Origin: Hyphomicrobiales bacterium
GTDB lineage: Bacteria > Pseudomonadota > Alphaproteobacteria > Rhizobiales > Beijerinckiaceae
Assembly: GCA_947455995.1 (NCBI GenBank)
Contig: CANGQA010000014.1
Span: forward strand, 1-40,857
Reading direction: 5' to 3'
Length of the DNA: 40,857 nucleotides
Position numbers and translations under genes: made by a program. The first letter of the stretch is position 1, and each line of letters opens with the position of its first letter. Shown here in pieces: positions 1-8,259 of the stretch. The notes under the pieces are model-generated. The model made no database searches. It was not told the DNA's origin and worked only from the letters and a program-made list of their open reading frames with translations.

Positions 1-747
1 CCCTGCCCCTACAGTATCCATGACCTCGACACAAACCCCCTTGGCTGTCACAACCTGCCCCTGAGTGAAGCACACAGCGCCTTCTGCACCCAAAGTGATC
101 AGCACCAGCTTCACGCCGCACCCACTCCAGATACGGGCGATGGCCTGAGGATCAACATCCGGCCCATAGGCAAGCTGCAAATCCTCCAGACTGGCTTTGG
201 CAATATGGGCATGGGCCAGCGCATGATCAAACTGACCCTGCCATTGCGCCAGTGGACCGACGATCGAGGGACGGTAATTAAGGTCTATGCTGATCAGCCG
301 CGATCGACTTTCACGCGCCATCAAGTGAGCCAGTGCTTGGCCGATCGTGGGCATGATCAGCGCATAAGACCCCATCACCAAGGCTGTGACTTCATCGGGA
401 AAACGGCTGGGCAGGTCATGAATGCCGACATGCACGTCAGCCCCATCCCCGTAAAAGCTGAAACTGTGTTCGCCCGATTTGTCCTGCTGGACAATGGCAA
501 GCGTGGTGCGCTTTTCACTGGAGACCGCATAAGCAAGGCCCACACCTTCACGTGCCAGAATCTCGCGCAAATAAAGCCCGAAGCGGTCATAAGAAAGACC
601 AGCCAGTAGACAGACCGGCTGGCCCAAAGCAGCAAGAGCGCGGGCCGTATTGAAGGCTGAGCCACCTGCCACCAGTTCGGAATCGAGCCGATCCTGGCTA
701 TGGGTAACAAACACATCCATCAATGCTTCGCCACACACAACAATCAT
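1..747 (-). CDS. PfkB-family sugar kinase (fructokinase-like), C-terminus cut by window edge
   Basis: The frame is open for 249 codons from an ATG at 747 to the first base of the window, so the gene runs off the left edge. PfkB (ribokinase-like) kinases phosphorylate sugars or sugar acids with ATP. Seen: a start typical of fructokinases (MIVVCGEALMDVF), the substrate-binding GGSAFNTARALAALG at residues 28-42, DLNYRP at 155-160, and DTVGAG at 244-249. That last motif is the start of the anion-hole signature whose catalytic Asp should be the very next residue, beyond the edge. About 50-60 residues are probably missing. The gene starts 27 bases after the DUF3830 stop and is probably cotranscribed with it. 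Family is clear; the substrate is not. Confidence 0.9.
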   Translation of the reverse strand, partial: MIVVCGEALMDVFVTHSQDRLDSELVAGGSAFNTARALAALGQPVCLLAGLSYDRFGLYLREILAREGVGLAYAVSSEKRTTLAIVQQDKSGEHSFSFYGDGADVHVGIHDLPSRFPDEVTALVMGSYALIMPTIGQALAHLMARESRSRLISIDLNYRPSIVGPLAQWQGQFDHALAHAHIAKASLEDLQLAYGPDVDPQAIARIWSGCGVKLVLITLGAEGAVCFTQGQVVTAKGVCVEVMDTVGAG

Positions 748-774
748 GGCGATGGCCCCGGCATTCCGTCTCGC

Positions 775-1188
775 TCAGGCGCGTTCGAAGCGGATGTTCT
801 GCGCGCCCTTCCATAGGGTCGATTTGCCAAGGGCCGCCACATTCTCGTTGCCCTCGATGATGGTCAGAAAATGGTTTCCTGCCAACTGGCCCATCTTGCT
901 GGCGAAATGCACCCCGCCATAGGCCAACAGAATTTCGGTCTCGCTGATACCACCGGGATAGAGGATGAATTGGCCGGGCGCGGGATAGCTGGTGTGATTT
1001 TCGTAATCGACCCCGAAATCATAATCGCCCAGCGGAATCCAAACGCCTTCACCGCTCCAGCGCACATGCACGACCTGGCTTTCGAAAGGCAGACGCGACA
1101 AAAACGCTGCACACGTTTTGGGAGCGGCTTCTTCCTCGAGCTTGCCTATGAAAGTATAAGGCCCAGCAGTAATCTTCAATTTGGTCAT
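775..1188 (-). CDS. DUF3830 family protein (cyclophilin-like fold)
   Basis: 137 residues, the usual length for DUF3830. The pattern recognised is the central PGQFILYPGG, followed by SETEILLAYGG and a C-terminal GNHFLTIIEG. The family is predicted to have a cyclophilin-like fold and has no established biochemical role. From general knowledge, members often occur beside transport and amide- or ring-hydrolysis genes. The start is supported by AAGGA nine bases before the ATG. The sugar kinase gene follows 27 bases downstream on the same strand, so the two may form an operon. No signal peptide is seen, so a cytoplasmic location is expected. Confidence 0.75.
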   Translation of the reverse strand: MTKLKITAGPYTFIGKLEEEAAPKTCAAFLSRLPFESQVVHVRWSGEGVWIPLGDYDFGVDYENHTSYPAPGQFILYPGGISETEILLAYGGVHFASKMGQLAGNHFLTIIEGNENVAALGKSTLWKGAQNIRFERA

Positions 1189-1292
1189 TTCGGATATCCT
1201 TGGCGGTGAGAACGAAATCGGGGGTTCAACGGATCAAGCACTATTGGTTGTTTTGACTTGTTTTATCGCTTTTTTCAATGGCTGGCCGACAA

Positions 1293-1604
1293 TCAACTTT
1301 TCAGGCAATAATCGCCACTCTGGTGATAACCCGAAGGGCAGGACCCCGATTTGGGCATGGCCGGTTTCGAACTGTCGCTGCTGGCCAGGCAATAATCACC
1401 ACTCTGGTGATATCCAGACGGGCAAGAACCGATTTTGGGCAAGGCCGGTCGGGAGCTGCCCGACGATGGCGTGCAATAATTACCGCTCTGGTGATAGCCA
1501 GACGGACAAGATCCGTGTTTCTCCATCGGCATTTGGGCGAAAACGGGCTGTGCTGCCAGCATCCCGATTGTCCCAAGCACGACACCGCAACGAACAAAAA
1601 GCAT
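1293..1604 (-). CDS. Small secreted Cys-rich protein with three GSCPSGYHQSG(N/D)YC repeats
   Basis: 103 residues from an ATG at 1604, chosen because AAGGAG lies upstream at normal spacing; a longer frame up to 1694 has no such site. Residues 1-24 form a signal peptide (MLFVRCGVVLGTIGMLAAQPVFA then Q). The mature part contains three near-identical units of about 28 residues. Each has the core GSCPSGYHQSG(N/D)YC followed by a Ser/Pro/Lys linker such as SSDSSKPAMPK, and the last unit is truncated. Each unit has two Cys, so the mature protein has six, suggesting intra-unit disulfides in the periplasm or outside the cell. No function is recognised. It is divergent from the aldehyde dehydrogenase gene and stands apart from its neighbours in function. 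Confidence 0.72.
   Translation of the reverse strand: MLFVRCGVVLGTIGMLAAQPVFAQMPMEKHGSCPSGYHQSGNYCTPSSGSSRPALPKIGSCPSGYHQSGDYCLASSDSSKPAMPKSGSCPSGYHQSGDYCLKS
1306..1515. repeat. 84-bp tandem repeat inside the Cys-rich protein gene
   Basis: The same start (CAATAAT followed by a Tyr/His-coding stretch) recurs at 1306, 1390 and 1474, an exact 84-base period. The third copy is partial. Copies differ mainly at third codon positions and in the linker, so the protein core is better conserved than the DNA. This suggests selection on the motif after duplication. Confidence 0.8.
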
Positions 1605-1820
1605 AAGAAAAAACTCCTTGGCGGACCATCTTGCAAAGCATTGTGGCAGCATCGGAGCATCTTGCAACTCCCCTGGGGGAACCGATCCATGCAAACCCCA
1701 AAGAGGGGGATATCATGCAGCGCAGGATAAATGCACGGTGAGGGGTTCAAAACCATCGCTTAAGCCCGTAAACTGTGCGACACAATCAGAATAATAACCC
1801 TGAACTCCCAAGGAAAATTC

Positions 1821-3269
1821 ATGTCAGCTCAATTCAAGAACCATATTGGCGGCCAGTGGGTCGACGGCACCAGCATCAACGACAACATCAATCCATCCAA
1901 CACCAAGGATGTGGTTGGTCATTATGCCCGCGCTTCCCGCGCACAGGCCGAAGAAGCCATTGCGGCTGCCAAGGCGGCTTTTCCAACGTGGTCGCGGACC
2001 ACACCGCAGGAACGCTACGAGATTTTGAAAAAGGCGTCTGATGAAATTCTGGCACGCAAGGACGAGTTGGGCCGTTTACTGGCCCGCGAAGAAGGCAAGA
2101 CTCTGCCGGAAGGGATTGGCGAAGCAGGCCGCGCAGGCCAGATTTTCGCTTTCTTTGCTGGTGAATGTCTGCGCCTGACGGGCGAAACCGTTCCAAGCGT
2201 ACGCCCGGGGGTCGGCGTAGACATCACCCGTGATCCACTGGGCGTGATCGGCATGATCACTCCCTGGAATTTCCCGATTGCCATCCCGGCATGGAAAATT
2301 GCGCCCGCATTGGCCTATGGCAATACGGTCGTCTTTAAACCGGCAGATCTTGTGCCCGGTTCGGCGTGGGCATTGGTGGATATTCTGGTCCGGGCTGGTC
2401 TGCCAGCTGGAGTGCTGAATCTGGTCATGGGTCGCGGCTCGGAAGTCGGTCAGGCTTTGCTGGAACACAAGGATGTCACAGCCATTACCTTTACCGGCTC
2501 GGTGTCGACGGGCCGCAAAGTGGCAGCCGCTTGCGTCAACGCCACACCGATGAAAAAGGTGCAGCTGGAAATGGGCGGGAAAAACCCGCTGATCATTCTC
2601 GATGATGCAGATCTTAAAACCGCTGTGGAAGCGGCCGTCAATGGTGCGTTTTTCTCGACCGGACAGCGTTGCACCGCCTCCTCGCGCTTCATCGTCACTG
2701 CCGGCATCCACGATGCCTTCGTCGATGCCGTGACCGAACGCCTCAAGGGTCTGGTCATTGATGATGCCTTGAAGGCAGGCACCCATATCGGCCCCGTCGT
2801 CGATCAAAGCCAGCTCGATCAGAATTTGAAATACCTGCAAATCGGCCGTGATGAAGGGGCCACTTTGCATTGGGGCGGCGAGGTATTAAGCCGCGACAAT
2901 CCGGGCTTCTATCTGCAACCGGCTTTGTTTACCCATGTCGGACAGACAATGCGTGTGGCACGCGAAGAAATTTTCGGCCCCATTGCAACAGTTCAGCGCG
3001 TGGCCAATTACGAAGAAGCCCTTGCTCTCGCCAACGACACCGAATTTGGTCTGTCAGCAGGCATTTGCACGGGCAGCCTCAAATATGCCACCCATTTCAA
3101 GCGCAATGCTGAGGCAGGCATGGTGATGGTCAATCTGCCGACCGCCGGTGTTGACTATCATGTCCCGTTCGGTGGCCGCAAAGGTTCGAGCTACGGCCCG
3201 CGCGAGCAAGGCGCCTATGCGAAGGAATTCTTCACAACCGTGAAAACATCCTACAGCTTTGCCGGCTGA
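1821..3269 (+). CDS. Aldehyde dehydrogenase, likely 2,5-dioxovalerate (alpha-ketoglutarate semialdehyde) dehydrogenase
   Basis: 482 residues, the normal length for NAD(P)+-dependent aldehyde dehydrogenases. Seen: TPWNFP with Asn150, KPAD with cofactor Lys173, the general base Glu250 in QLEMGGKNP, and the nucleophile Cys284 in GQRCTAS. The C-terminal pattern DYHVPFGGRKGSSYGPREQG resembles AraE-type ketoglutarate-semialdehyde dehydrogenases, which oxidise the last intermediate of non-phosphorylative sugar or sugar-acid pathways to 2-oxoglutarate. AAGGA seven bases before the ATG supports the start. No sugar dehydratase or aldonate gene is visible beside it, so the substrate assignment rests on motif resemblance alone. 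A succinate-semialdehyde or other semialdehyde role remains possible. Confidence 0.88.
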   Translation: MSAQFKNHIGGQWVDGTSINDNINPSNTKDVVGHYARASRAQAEEAIAAAKAAFPTWSRTTPQERYEILKKASDEILARKDELGRLLAREEGKTLPEGIGEAGRAGQIFAFFAGECLRLTGETVPSVRPGVGVDITRDPLGVIGMITPWNFPIAIPAWKIAPALAYGNTVVFKPADLVPGSAWALVDILVRAGLPAGVLNLVMGRGSEVGQALLEHKDVTAITFTGSVSTGRKVAAACVNATPMKKVQLEMGGKNPLIILDDADLKTAVEAAVNGAFFSTGQRCTASSRFIVTAGIHDAFVDAVTERLKGLVIDDALKAGTHIGPVVDQSQLDQNLKYLQIGRDEGATLHWGGEVLSRDNPGFYLQPALFTHVGQTMRVAREEIFGPIATVQRVANYEEALALANDTEFGLSAGICTGSLKYATHFKRNAEAGMVMVNLPTAGVDYHVPFGGRKGSSYGPREQGAYAKEFFTTVKTSYSFAG

Positions 3270-3290
3270 ATTTTTCTTCTTCAATAACGA

Positions 3291-3317
3291 AAACAGCGCC
3301 GTTTCGGCGCTGTTTTT
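3291..3317. terminator. Intrinsic terminator between convergent genes
   Basis: A perfect 10-bp stem (AAACAGCGCC / GGCGCTGTTT) with loop GTTTC, ending in a T-run on the plus strand and in four Ts on the minus strand. It lies between the aldehyde dehydrogenase stop and the esterase stop, so it can serve both converging transcripts. Confidence 0.85.
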
Positions 3318-3337
3318 ATGGAAGGGGCAAGAAGAGG

Positions 3338-4285
3338 TTACAAGCCGAAATGCCCGCGCAGCCATTCACCGGCTTTTTGCTGGGCCTCGCGCGCCTGCAC
3401 CAGTTCAGCGCTCATCTGCATGAAGCCATGAACGACATTGGGAATGACATCGAAGCGGAACGTTACGCCGACATGGGCGAGACGCGTGGCCAGCAACAGG
3501 CTGTCATCCAGCAAAGGATCAAGCCCCGCGGCATTCATATAGAGGGGTGGCAGCCCGGACAGGTCCTCGTCAGAGGCATAGAGCGGGGCAGCCAGACCGG
3601 GGTTCTCGTGACTCTCCTGACCTAGAAAATTCGACCAGAACCAGCGCATCCGCTCGGTGCTCAGCAAATAGCTGCCATCGCCAAAACGGCGATGGCTGGC
3701 CGTTTCATGGTCGGGCGCGTAGCAGCCATAGAGCAATGCAGCCGTGCCGATCTGCGGCAGTCCCTTGAGCGGACGCGCCATCATCGCACCCAAAGCCAGA
3801 TTGGCACCGGCGGAATCACCCGACAAGGCAATGTGATTGGCGGGAATCGAGCGTCCCAACCCGCCATTTTCGACAAACCGGATCGTTTCCAGCACATCAG
3901 TATGGCTTGATGGAAAAGCATGTTCGGGAGCCAGTCGATAATCGATACTCAGAATATGAATGCGCGATTCAACGGCCAGACGGCGCACCGCGCAATCATG
4001 GGTTTCAACCGAACCGAAGGTCCAGCCGCCGCCGTGGACATAAATCAGCACCGGACCATCGACCTGCACCCCTTCAGGTGTGTAGAGACGGGCCGGAATG
4101 GCGCATTCAGGGGTCTGGATGAGCAGATCCTCAACCTGTGCCAAAGGCTCGGGAGACTGGTTCCAGTATCCCGCCAGACGGATAAAGGTGGTCCGCGCCT
4201 CGTTGATGGGCATGGTTTGATAGGGCGGAACCGGATTGTTTTTAGCCCGTTCCAAAATTGCCGTCATTGCCGCATCAAGTGCCAT
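3338..4285 (-). CDS. HSL-family alpha/beta hydrolase (esterase/acetylhydrolase)
   Basis: 315 residues, typical of the hormone-sensitive-lipase family of bacterial esterases. Seen: the oxyanion-hole HGGGW at 84-88, DYRLAPEHAFP, the nucleophile Ser158 in GDSAG, Asp256 in GLDPLLDD, and His286 in VVHGF, giving a complete catalytic triad. No signal peptide, so probably cytoplasmic. The start has GAGG seven bases upstream. It is the last gene of a minus-strand run beginning with a LIV-type importer and ends at a terminator. This context suggests removal of an acyl or ester group from an imported compound (inference). Short-chain ester preference is typical of the family, but the true substrate cannot be read from the sequence. 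Confidence 0.88.
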   Translation of the reverse strand: MALDAAMTAILERAKNNPVPPYQTMPINEARTTFIRLAGYWNQSPEPLAQVEDLLIQTPECAIPARLYTPEGVQVDGPVLIYVHGGGWTFGSVETHDCAVRRLAVESRIHILSIDYRLAPEHAFPSSHTDVLETIRFVENGGLGRSIPANHIALSGDSAGANLALGAMMARPLKGLPQIGTAALLYGCYAPDHETASHRRFGDGSYLLSTERMRWFWSNFLGQESHENPGLAAPLYASDEDLSGLPPLYMNAAGLDPLLDDSLLLATRLAHVGVTFRFDVIPNVVHGFMQMSAELVQAREAQQKAGEWLRGHFGL

Positions 4286-4313
4286 ATCCGAGCCTCATTT
4301 TATGAATGTGTTT

Positions 4314-4898
4314 TTATGGATACCGATCTCTGGGCGCAGGCGCAAGCATACCCATCATCGCAGTCAGGCAGGCTACGCTGATGGCATTGATCTGCCAAAG
4401 TGAGGACAGTGCCTCGGCCCCGAAGTGATTGGCGTGTCCTGCCAGCCGTTGCACGGCAAAAAACAACAAAAAAGGGACTGCGCACAAGGCCCAGCCCAGC
4501 AGCCGTTGCCGGGCTGGGAACAGCAAGGCGGAGAGCAAAATGCATGGCAGGAAAAACAGTTCAAACCCTGCACCCTGCCCCATCACCATGACATAACCTG
4601 CCGTATGGAGGCTGGCATAAAGGCTTAACAACAGCTTGGCGGCGAGGACATGGGAACGGGCGACCATTGGCACCACACAAAAAACCAGTGTCGAGACCAT
4701 CCCCCACAGACTCGGGCGGGCGGCTTCGCCCAACACGACATAAAGGGTAAGAGGAAAAAGCGGCTGGTTACTGCCCACCAGAACAGCGACAAGATTGCCA
4801 TAGGCCATGCGTTGATCACGATGCGTGACAAAGTGACCGAACCCAGAGCCGATCCGCTTAATCCATCCAGAAAACCAATTCGGCATAAAGCGTATCAT
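4314..4898 (-). CDS. Small integral membrane protein of unknown function
   Basis: 194 residues with about five hydrophobic segments after a basic amphipathic N-terminus. The middle segments (LLLSLYASLHTAGYVMVM, then FELFFLPCILLSALLF) recall membrane-sensor modules found in front of some bacterial cyclase or GGDEF domains, but no catalytic domain follows and the protein ends right after the last segment. It sits 9 bases after the SDR stop and 28 bases before the esterase start, so it is probably in the same operon. The ribosome binding site is weak, which suggests translational coupling to the SDR. I do not recognise a family. Confidence 0.6.
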   Translation of the reverse strand: MIRFMPNWFSGWIKRIGSGFGHFVTHRDQRMAYGNLVAVLVGSNQPLFPLTLYVVLGEAARPSLWGMVSTLVFCVVPMVARSHVLAAKLLLSLYASLHTAGYVMVMGQGAGFELFFLPCILLSALLFPARQRLLGWALCAVPFLLFFAVQRLAGHANHFGAEALSSLWQINAISVACLTAMMGMLAPAPRDRYP

Positions 4899-4907
4899 CC
4901 ATTAGCG

Positions 4908-5720
4908 TCAGGAAGACCAGTTTTGCTTAAACTCGCCATACAAGGTCAACCCACCGCAGGCATAAAGCGTCTGCCCCGTCACATAGACCGCATCCTGCGA
5001 CGCTAAAAAAGCGTAAAGCGGGGTGATTTGTGCGGCATCGGCGGCAAAACCCATCGGGATATGGCGTTCCACATCGGCACGTGCTTTGGGATCATGGATC
5101 CATGCCGCATTGATATCAGTGGTGACAGCCCCCGGAGCCACCGCATTCACACGGATCCCATGTTCAGCATATTCGAGCGCAAGAGTGCGCACCATCTGTG
5201 CCAAGGCCCCCTTGCTGGCCGCATAGGCCAGATAGGTCGGCTTCGGGATGATCTGATGCACACTGGATGTTGCGATAACCGAGCCACCCCCCTCGCGGGT
5301 CAGAAAATGGGCAATGGCCTCGCGCGCGCAATAGGCCGCACCATTCAGGTTCACATCCAATATCCGTTGGAAGGTCCCGGTATCGAAATCGTGCCCTTCG
5401 GTTACGCTCTGAATACCGGCATTGCAGACCATGCAATCCAGCCGCCCCCATTGCGTCACCACCTGCCGCACCATTGCCGCGACTGCCTGATCATCAGCCA
5501 CATCGGCCTTGATAGCGAGGTGATTGCGCTTGCTGCGGCCTGACGCTTCGTCGATGGCGTTCAAAGCGGCGAGTGTTTCTTGTGCAGCCTGTTCGTCACC
5601 GGGATGATTGATCGCGACCACTGCGCCTTCCGCTACGAAACGTTCGGCCACTGCCCGCCCGATCCCGCGCGAGCCACCCGTTACAACCGCAAAGCGATTG
5701 TATAACCGGTCACGATCCAT
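4908..5720 (-). CDS. SDR-family oxidoreductase (short-chain dehydrogenase)
   Basis: 270 residues from the ATG at 5720. The frame is open from a TTG at 5756, but the ATG has GGATTGAGAGTG upstream and the expected SDR start. Seen: nucleotide-binding TGGSRGIG at 14-21, NAG at 100-102, Ser153, and the Tyr166/Lys170 pair in YAASK. This is the classical SDR layout, close to glucose-1-dehydrogenase or 3-oxoacyl-ACP-reductase-like enzymes. It lies just downstream of livF and before a membrane protein and an esterase on the same strand, suggesting oxidation or reduction of an alcohol or ketone in the imported compound. The substrate is unknown. Confidence 0.88.
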   Translation of the reverse strand: MDRDRLYNRFAVVTGGSRGIGRAVAERFVAEGAVVAINHPGDEQAAQETLAALNAIDEASGRSKRNHLAIKADVADDQAVAAMVRQVVTQWGRLDCMVCNAGIQSVTEGHDFDTGTFQRILDVNLNGAAYCAREAIAHFLTREGGGSVIATSSVHQIIPKPTYLAYAASKGALAQMVRTLALEYAEHGIRVNAVAPGAVTTDINAAWIHDPKARADVERHIPMGFAADAAQITPLYAFLASQDAVYVTGQTLYACGGLTLYGEFKQNWSS

Positions 5721-5756
5721 CACTCTCAATCCTTTCAAAGAAGGCAGAACCCGCAA

Positions 5757-6497
5757 TCAGGTTTTGGCTGCTGTCCGTGCATGTCCGCCCAGATAGGCGG
5801 CACGGACATCCTCGTTGTTCCACAACTCGTCAGGTTTGCCCGTCACAACCAGACGCCCTGTTTCGAGCACATAGCCACGATCGGCAACAGACAGGCCCAT
5901 ACGGGCATTCTGCTCAACCAGCAAAACGGTTGTTCCGCGCCGCCGGATCTCCTTGATGATTTCGAACACTTTGGACACGATCACCGGTGCAAGCCCCAGC
6001 GAAGGCTCGTCCAGCAACAACAGTTTCGGCTTGGCCATCAATCCGCGCGCCACCGCCACCATCTGCTGCTGACCGCCCGACAGGGTCCACCCCAGCACAT
6101 GCTGGAACGGACGGATATCGGAAAACAGGTCGAACATCGCATCCGCTTCCTGATCGATCTGCGCCTTGGATACGCCACTCCGGTTGGAAGCACCGAGCAT
6201 AATATTTTCATGCGCCGTCAGCCCGGGAAACACCCGCCGTCCTTCAGGCACATGTGCAATACCCAGACGGACAATCTCTTCCGGACCCAATCCTGTCAGT
6301 GATTGACCCTCGAAGATGATTTCGCCTGAGGCAGGTTTGGTCAGCCCCGAAATGGCACGCAGGGTGGTGGATTTCCCGGCCCCGTTGCCGCCCAGCAGTG
6401 TCACCACCTCGCCAGCTTCCACAGACAGAGAAACCCCGCGCAAAGCTTCGATTTCGCCATAGCGAACAGAGACGTTTTTAAGCTCAATGAGCGGCAT
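5757..6497 (-). CDS. livF: LIV-type ABC transporter ATP-binding protein LivF (cassette 1)
   Basis: About 246 residues. One of the two ATPases of a branched-chain amino-acid-type (HAAT) importer; it powers uptake from the cytoplasmic face. Seen: Walker A GGNGAGKST near residues 36-44, VPEGRRVFPGLT typical of LivF, signature LSGGQQQ near 139-145, Walker B LLLLDEP and the switch-region EQN. The ATG at 6497 is preferred because GGGGAG lies eight bases before it, whereas it is only two bases before the ATG at 6503. The start overlaps the end of the fused permease-ATPase gene, indicating translational coupling. Confidence 0.92.
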   Translation of the reverse strand: MPLIELKNVSVRYGEIEALRGVSLSVEAGEVVTLLGGNGAGKSTTLRAISGLTKPASGEIIFEGQSLTGLGPEEIVRLGIAHVPEGRRVFPGLTAHENIMLGASNRSGVSKAQIDQEADAMFDLFSDIRPFQHVLGWTLSGGQQQMVAVARGLMAKPKLLLLDEPSLGLAPVIVSKVFEIIKEIRRRGTTVLLVEQNARMGLSVADRGYVLETGRLVVTGKPDELWNNEDVRAAYLGGHARTAAKT

Positions 6498-8259
6498 TGG
6501 CATCGCTCCCCAAATAGGCGGTCACAACATCGGGATGGTTGAGCACCGAAACGGGATCGCCATCCGCAATGCGGCGACCAAAATTGAGCACGGTTATATG
6601 CTCGGCGACTTCACTGACCAGCGTCATATCATGGTCGATGATCAGAATGGTCAGCCCCTTGGCGGCAATCCGTTTCAGGAGGTCACGCAATTCCATCTTT
6701 TCGGTTGAATTGAGACCGGCAGCCGGTTCATCCAGCAAAAGCAGGGTCGGATTGCCAGCCAATGCGCGGGCAATTTCGATCAGGCGTTGATGGCCGTAAG
6801 AGAAAGAGGTCACCAATTCATCGGCGCGATCCCCAAGCCCCACGAAATTGAGAGCAGCACGGGCGCGTCCTTCCAGTGCGATCGGTGCGTGGTCAACCGG
6901 ATTGCCCGGACGCTCCACCCCGATGATCACATTTTCCAATGCCGTCATCGACCGGAACAACCGGATATTCTGGAAGGTCCGACCCAAGCCATAGGCCGTG
7001 CGCTCATGCGGAGCGAAATGGGTGATGTCCTGACCATCCAGCTTCACCGCACCCGCCGTCGGAGTATAAAGACCCGACAACACATTGAGTGTGGTGGTTT
7101 TTCCGGATCCGTTCGGCCCGATCAGCGCATGCACACTGCCGCGTTTGACGACAAAAGAAATATCATCCACCGCCTTCAAACCACCGAAATGCTTGGCAAG
7201 ATTGTTGACCACCAACACTTCATCGGCATGCGCCTGGGTCTGCACCAAGGTCAGCTCCGGCAATTCCGCAGAGAAGCGCAAGGAGCCGCGAAGGCTTTTC
7301 AACCGCTGCACCACAAAACCCCAGATCCCGTCAGGCATAAACAGCACGATCAAAATCACCGCCAGACCATAAATGGCCAGATACAGACCGGGGATTGATT
7401 TAAGAAAACGCAGCCATTCAGGAATCAGAATCAGAAGGCCGGTGCCAATCACAGCGCCAATTGGCGAGGCAACACCACCCAACAACACCATGGTCAGGAA
7501 CACGATGGATTCAGCAAACGAAAACTGGTCCGGACTGACATAGGAGAAGCCACCGGCAAACAAGCCTCCGCCCAAACCGCCCAACAAGGCGCAAATGGCA
7601 AAAGCTGTCACCTTCGTGCGCTGGATATCGATGCCGGTCACACCAGCGGCCAGCTCGTTGTCCCGCACTGCGCGCATGGCGCGGCCCAATTTGGTTGAAG
7701 GCAATTGCCACACCAGATAGCCCACCACAGCCAGCACCACCACACAGAACGCCAGATAGCTTTGCGGTGTGTTGAACAGGCTCGGCTTCAAAATCCTCGA
7801 TACCCCATCGGGGCCATGCGTCACCGGTATCCAGTTGATCATGACCAGGGTCAGTATTTGCTGGAAGGAGATCGTCACCATCGCCAGATAGTGCCCGCCC
7901 AACCGGATCGTCGACGTGCCCAGAAAAGCACCGAAGCCAAACACCACAGCCAGTCCCAGACCAAGGCAGATCCAGTAGGACAGGCCATAATCCACCGTGC
8001 CGAGACCAACCGCATAGGCACCAAGCCCGAAAAAGGCCGCTTGCGCCAGGTTGATCTGTCCGCAAAGGCCCAACACAACGGTCAGCCCCATCACAGCCAC
8101 CGAATAGGTCACGGCCTGCATCAGAATATTGGTAATATATCCGTCGAATGTGGTGGTCGCGGCCACATAGACCAACACCGCAATCAACGCGATATAAGCG
8201 AGAAGTCCACGCTGCTTCCGTTGAGCGGAAGCGCGATAAATATCAATCATGCTGCTCAT
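6484..8259 (-). CDS. Fused LIV-type permease-ATPase (LivM-LivG single polypeptide)
   Basis: 591 residues. Residues about 1-325 are a LivM-type permease with repeated hydrophobic segments and the coupling-loop region TKLGRAMRAVRDNELAA near 189-205. After a short linker (326-348), residues 349-588 are a LivG-type ATPase: Walker A GPNGSGKTT at 381-389, GLGRTFQNIRLF, signature SYGHQR at 487-492, Walker B LLLLDEP at 507-512, and switch His543 in IDHD. All key ATPase residues are present, so it should be functional. Such fusions are known in some LIV-type systems, but the other two cassettes in this window keep the two genes separate. The start overlaps the livH stop (ATGA). Confidence 0.93.
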   Translation of the reverse strand: MSSMIDIYRASAQRKQRGLLAYIALIAVLVYVAATTTFDGYITNILMQAVTYSVAVMGLTVVLGLCGQINLAQAAFFGLGAYAVGLGTVDYGLSYWICLGLGLAVVFGFGAFLGTSTIRLGGHYLAMVTISFQQILTLVMINWIPVTHGPDGVSRILKPSLFNTPQSYLAFCVVVLAVVGYLVWQLPSTKLGRAMRAVRDNELAAGVTGIDIQRTKVTAFAICALLGGLGGGLFAGGFSYVSPDQFSFAESIVFLTMVLLGGVASPIGAVIGTGLLILIPEWLRFLKSIPGLYLAIYGLAVILIVLFMPDGIWGFVVQRLKSLRGSLRFSAELPELTLVQTQAHADEVLVVNNLAKHFGGLKAVDDISFVVKRGSVHALIGPNGSGKTTTLNVLSGLYTPTAGAVKLDGQDITHFAPHERTAYGLGRTFQNIRLFRSMTALENVIIGVERPGNPVDHAPIALEGRARAALNFVGLGDRADELVTSFSYGHQRLIEIARALAGNPTLLLLDEPAAGLNSTEKMELRDLLKRIAAKGLTILIIDHDMTLVSEVAEHITVLNFGRRIADGDPVSVLNHPDVVTAYLGSDANAAH

